Below, piece by piece: positions 43,201-46,169 of a stretch of 46,169 nucleotides of DNA. Position 1 is the first letter of the stretch. Every line of letters starts with the position of its first letter. The notes under the pieces were generated by a model. The model made no database searches and had not been told where the DNA came from. It was given only the letters and a program-made list of their open reading frames with translations. A program made the position numbers and the translations under genes. This stretch comes from Lutibacter sp. (lineage in GTDB: Bacteria > Bacteroidota > Bacteroidia > Flavobacteriales > Flavobacteriaceae), in the NCBI RefSeq assembly GCF_013041805.1, contig NZ_JABDRI010000045.1, positions 1-46,169 on the forward strand, given 5' to 3'.

Positions 43201-46169
43201 AAATTATTTATTGTTGGATTACCGTTAAACAAGTTGTCATTTAAAGTAAGGCCAGTTGTTCCTCCAAATGATAATGATGATGAACTACTTACTTCAATAT
43301 TTCCTGATGGATTACTAATTGTACCATTAATACCTAGTGTATTTGCTCCAACATTTAAGTTTCCATCATTAAATGTAAGCACATTATTTACGTTGATATC
43401 AGATTCTTGTGTGACTCCAAGACTATTATTGATAGTTAATTTATCAAAGTTCGTTATTGAACTCCCTGAAATTGTTTGAGCTGTCTCTCCACTAAATATA
43501 ATTGTTCCGTTTGAAGCCGCCGTAAATGTTCCGTTATTTTCAAAATTTCCTTCTAGGATATGGGTTTCACTTCCATTTTCGAAAATTGACCCTAAACTAA
43601 TTGTTGTATTACCTTTTATATAAAGTGAATCAGCAACCATAATACTCGCAGTTCCTGATGTACTAAAATCACCGTTAATTGTCATAGCCGTGGTAGGCAT
43701 CGTTTTAGTTCCGGTACCACTAATAATTAAATTGTAATAGCCACTTCCCCCTCCAATTCCAGTAGGATTAACGATGGTCTGATTGGCTCCATTCCATTCT
43801 ACGGTATTATTCACTGTTGAAAAGTCAACTAAACTTGTCATATAAGCAGTCCCTGTTCCTGAGATTCGTGTAATTGCTCCAGGAGTAGGTTGCATCGTAG
43901 TATTTTCGGCTACTTCGATATCATAAAAATTGGTTGTTCCTGCTATTGTAACAATCTCTGATGGAACACCATGATTAAAAAGCACTTTTCCTGTTCCTGC
44001 ATTAAATGTCCCCTGGTTAATCCAAGCACCACTTGATCCAGAAATAGTAATGGTATACGAATTGGCAGAAATAGAACCTCCTACTGCTATTTCAATACTT
44101 TGTGCTACTGCATTTGCAGAAGCAGTAAGCGAAGGATAATAACTCAATCCTCCTGGTATTAGCACATCATCAGTTGATAATGGTACATAACCTGCAGTCC
44201 AGTTTTGTGGTTGTTCCCATTCCGTTTCGTAACCTAAAACCTCTCCTTTCCATGTGTTTTTAGCAGTTAAAGTATAAGCCATTGCTATTTGAGAATCATC
44301 CAAATCATCTGTTGCCCAAGTTCCAAAAATAAGTCCTGTCAACCCCATAATATGGTTTGTAATGTCTTGGTTAGATTTCCCGTGTTCGTGCGGTGTACCG
44401 CTGTCATAAGTACTCAATTTATGCCAAAAAATAAGTTCTTCCTCATTATTGTAGGTTAGATCTAATTCAGATAAAAGATATCGCATATTTATATTTGTCT
44501 GTGCAATTGATGAATTATCTGAACAGGCAAACTGATAAAGCCTTTTAATCTTTCCATTAGGTGATGGTGACCACGGAGTCCAAGTTGGGATAGAGCCAAT
44601 AGAAATTTTAACACTAATCCAAGTTGGAGCTGTATTTCCATCTGTAAAATCAACAGTTGTAAATTGGCTTCCAAAAGAATATTCTGTATTTACATTAAAT
44701 GTATGTTCCCTTTTTACAATACCTGTTACATCGCCTATTCCTATTGTTGTAGCATTTTCATCCATACTTAGGGTACTGGCTCCCATATCAAGAGCCCCTA
44801 TGGTGCTTAAAGGATTGGCACTTTCAAGGTTAAGAACACCATGTACTGTTAAATTGGAATTTAAGATAAGACCACCTGTTCTATTAACGGTTAAATTATT
44901 AACTGATGGAGTTGAAAAAAACAAAGAAGCTGGTAAAGTTAAAGCTGTTGTCCCTCCGAAGGTTAAAGAAGATGATGAATTTACTTCAATATAACCGGAT
45001 GTCTTCATAAGACCTCCATTTATTGTTAAATTGGTTGCTCCAACATCCAAAATTCCATTAGTTAGAGTAAGATTTCCATTTAGTGTTATATCTGTAAATA
45101 CTTCAATACTCGTGCTATTATCAATAATTAAATTTTCAAAATTAATCTCATTACTACCATAAATATGTTGAACTTCGCTACCATTAAGAGTTATTGAATA
45201 GCCAGCTGTGGGTATAAATGTTCCTTCATTTAAGTGACCTCCTACATCGAAATGACCACCTACCGAGTGATTAAAAGCACTAGTAGCAAATGTAGCTCCT
45301 CCCAAAATTTCTAGTTCATTTCCAATAGATATTGATGATTGAGCAGTTGCACTTATTGGCCCATTCAAAACCAATTCATCAGTAATATTCATGGCTGTAG
45401 TTGGCATTGTTTTGGTTCCACTTCCGCTAAGGATAAGTCTATAATAACCACTGTTGCCATCAATTCCATTTGGATTAACAATGGTTTGGTCTGCTCCATT
45501 CCATTCGACTGTATTATCAACAGAAGAAAAATCGACAATACTAGTCATATCAGCAGAACCTACGTTTTCTATTCTTAATATATTCCCGGGAACAGGTTTC
45601 ATTGTGGTGTTTGGACCAACTTCAATATCATAGAAATCCGTAGAACCTGCTATGGTCATAATCTCTGCTGGGACTCCATGATCAAACAAAACTTTCCCCG
45701 TACCTGCAATAAAATCTCCACGATTATTCCAAGCACCACCAGATCCTTTTACTGTTAACATATATGAATTTGCTGTAATAGATGCACCTATCTCAATTTC
45801 AAGCGTACCAACAACTGCATTCGATGAAGCCGTTAGTGATGGATAATGGGTTAAACCTCCAGGAATTAAAACTTCCTCGGATGCAAGTGGCACATGACCT
45901 GCGGTCCAGTTCCCTGGTTGCTCCCATTCTGTTTCAAAACCAACTACTTCACCTTTCCATGTATTTTTATCACTTAATGAATAGGCTATAGCTACTTCAG
46001 AGTCATCTAAATTGGTCGTCGCAGCACCACCAAATATTAATCCGGTTACTTCAATTGCATGATTGATTAAATCTTGACCCGATTTCCCATGCTCGTGAGG
46101 CAGTCCTGAATTAAAGGTTGTAAACTTATGCCAAAATACCAATTGTGATTCATTATCTGAATCTACTAG
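40263..46169 (-). CDS. giant repetitive surface protein with T9SS sorting tail, N-terminus outside the window
   Basis: The frame is open to the right edge (46169), so a TTG at 46142 is not a real start; 1,968 residues are visible. It is made of long beta-strand-rich modules: W-K-G-E-V-x-G-x-E-T-E-W-E-Q-P-x-N-W-T-A-G, then V-L-I-P-G-G, then runs of G-T-x-x-F / I-N-G / L-T-I-N units. Two modules about 569 residues apart are nearly copies, and a third, diverged one begins N-L-T-W-N-G-S-T. The last 75 residues are a type A T9SS sorting domain (V-V-I-Y-D-M-L-G-R and the end I-I-R-K-K-V-L-V-Y). It is thus an exported, cell-surface or released protein. An adhesin role is inferred. Confidence 0.85.
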   Translation of the reverse strand, partial: LVDSDNESQLVFWHKFTTFNSGLPHEHGKSGQDLINHAIEVTGLIFGGAATTNLDDSEVAIAYSLSDKNTWKGEVVGFETEWEQPGNWTAGHVPLASEEVLIPGGLTHYPSLTASSNAVVGTLEIEIGASITANSYMLTVKGSGGAWNNRGDFIAGTGKVLFDHGVPAEIMTIAGSTDFYDIEVGPNTTMKPVPGNILRIENVGSADMTSIVDFSSVDNTVEWNGADQTIVNPNGIDGNSGYYRLILSGSGTKTMPTTAMNITDELVLNGPISATAQSSISIGNELEILGGATFATSAFNHSVGGHFDVGGHLNEGTFIPTAGYSITLNGSEVQHIYGSNEINFENLIIDNSTSIEVFTDITLNGNLTLTNGILDVGATNLTINGGLMKTSGYIEVNSSSSLTFGGTTALTLPASLFFSTPSVNNLTVNRTGGLILNSNLTVHGVLNLESANPLSTIGALDMGASTLSMDENATTIGIGDVTGIVKREHTFNVNTEYSFGSQFTTVDFTDGNTAPTWISVKISIGSIPTWTPWSPSPNGKIKRLYQFACSDNSSIAQTNINMRYLLSELDLTYNNEEELIFWHKLSTYDSGTPHEHGKSNQDITNHIMGLTGLIFGTWATDDLDDSQIAMAYTLTAKNTWKGEVLGYETEWEQPQNWTAGYVPLSTDDVLIPGGLSYYPSLTASANAVAQSIEIAVGGSISANSYTITISGSSGAWINQGTFNAGTGKVLFNHGVPSEIVTIAGTTNFYDIEVAENTTMQPTPGAITRISGTGTAYMTSLVDFSTVNNTVEWNGANQTIVNPTGIGGGSGYYNLIISGTGTKTMPTTAMTINGDFSTSGTASIMVADSLYIKGNTTISLGSIFENGSETHILEGNFENNGTFTAASNGTIIFSGETAQTISGSSITNFDKLTINNSLGVTQESDINVNNVLTFNDGNLNVGANTLGINGTISNPSGNIEVSSSSSLSFGGTTGLTLNDNLFNGNPTINNLTINRSGGVTLGNESITINGTLALTVGTITIGENTLTLAGASPTRTSGTIDASNSQATLAFENSAAITLPASLFSTDVNNLTINGSGGITAGDDITINGVLDLQSANPSASKGSLDMSSYTLDMEEDATTIGQGDVSGIIRRTSIVPNKTYSFGHQYSTISFPDVGTLPTEISLKVTLGSAPSWRTGAIERVYDLIQTGGSGTQALIKNHYLDSELNGRNENSLGEWMYIIPSTFTIDYGRSGSNTNENWITISNVNIGVFASVFGVVEIGMDEYENTNLTWNGSTSTSWVTASNWTPMGAPSDDTVITIPAGTPNDLSIPEIAICGEMIIETGAIVNSISGGQLTVTGSGSAWVNNGTFNPDTGTVIFSHGDETETVTISGTTNFNNLALANKTYLQPDTNCIIGIAGLVSADSRSVFDFDTYPNTVVYNGEKEQDIINPGGGHNYYNLSLSVDGTKILPATDFQIVGDFSLSGNANTTSYYDLTVGADLNLSETSILTMDAVTSLTVSGAIVNTAGSEGFILQSNINGTASLIHSSDNVPATIERYISGVEEDWHFLSSPVSNQTIIGSNWVPSGTYGNGTGYDLYVWDEPTPCWVYQLNTTTTPNWPTVHPSTSFVPGRGYLYSVQDLNPTNNFEGNLNNGTISYPLTANNSEDLTLTGFNLIGNPYPCAIDWKASTGWTRSNLLDSGGGYDMWIWNPAANNYGVFNSAGTVGTNDVTQYIASMQGFFVRAESNANIVMTNEIRLHTGASNWMKLSNTKHSVSNVKVKIASDSGFGFDEVLLQFGHSENMAGAAKLFSTADNAPSVYMLKGKEELSVKYVTDTIDNPFVPLVFKPGSDGDYSLNIDVDDINFEYVILEDKKSKKVHNLLENPIYQFNSSINDDPNRFVIHFTNKVVSSDANLSALVYYDGNDIIVDLSIVPEQTEVVIYDMLGRSVINESLQGETIHRLFIHSKNQIYIVSAKSENKIIRKKVLVY
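43690..46150 (-). repeat. long near-duplicate modules within the T9SS protein gene
   Basis: The stretch encoding F-W-H-K through the T-M-P-T-T-A-M motif occurs twice, with the same CCTTTCCAT word ending at 45960 and 44253, an offset of 1,707 nt (569 codons). Coding register is kept, so the duplication is in frame. Confidence 0.7.

Noticed and set aside
42955-43479. 174-aa plus-strand frame inside the T9SS gene
   Set aside because: Antisense to the giant protein, low-complexity, with no start signal or family features.

Overview
The window reads as chromosome of a marine- or soil-type Flavobacteriaceae bacterium (phylum Bacteroidota). The DNA is very AT-rich. Upstream regions carry the Bacteroidota -7 promoter element TANNTTTG, and clear Shine-Dalgarno sequences are rare. 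The last gene ends in a type IX secretion (T9SS) sorting tail. Blocks such as rsfS-ftsH-LUD-cdsA-psd-ACBP and coaX-OMP-TPR-lptC-CNNM match my memory of flavobacterial genomes. No insertion sequence, prophage, CRISPR array or rRNA was seen.

Layout. 1-3.7 kb: the end of an M14 carboxypeptidase, a DUF1853 protein, an unknown acidic protein and lpxD. 3.8-6.7 kb: topB overlapping an rluE-type pseudouridine synthase. 6.8-10.9 kb: a molybdenum hydroxylase operon with its two subunits (the large one apparently a Tat-exported lipoprotein), an XdhC chaperone and a molybdopterin nucleotidyltransferase. 11.2-13.6 kb: a surface lipoprotein built of thrombospondin-3 and leucine-rich repeats. 14-18.2 kb: a SulP transporter, a Nudix hydrolase divergent from pyrE, an SRPBCC protein and birA. 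18.2-23.7 kb: rsfS, ftsH, a LUD protein, cdsA, psd, an acyl-CoA-binding protein and a YceI lipoprotein, all codirectional. 23.8-28.6 kb: DUF4293, rho and ppiD. 28.7-34.1 kb: a minus-strand run from coaX through an outer-membrane protein, TPR protein and lptC to a CNNM-type membrane protein. Next is a lone tRNA-Phe. 40.3 kb to the end: a giant repetitive T9SS cargo protein that runs off the window.

The most notable region is 35.4-40.3 kb. A MerR-family regulator carries the residue pattern of the B12-dependent photoreceptors CarH/LitR (W-x9-E-H and E-x-H-x-x-G). It sits among two fasciclin-domain genes, a small membrane protein and a single-chain DUF1295-TspO fusion. Four dyads of one operator, TTGTCTAR-N16/17-YTAGACAA (one degenerate), lie on the promoters of both fasciclin genes and on the regulator's own promoter and start codon. 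The simplest reading is a compact, autoregulated, possibly light-switched envelope-protein regulon. The operators and signature residues are visible in the sequence. Light control and the role of the fusion protein are inference.

Secondary points include a topoisomerase III with Gly at the second Asp of the Toprim DxD, interlocked divergent pyrE/Nudix promoters, a terminator-like hairpin inside the last codons of birA, an N/Q-rich insertion in Rho, and a 21-bp inverted repeat that looks like a dispersed element.
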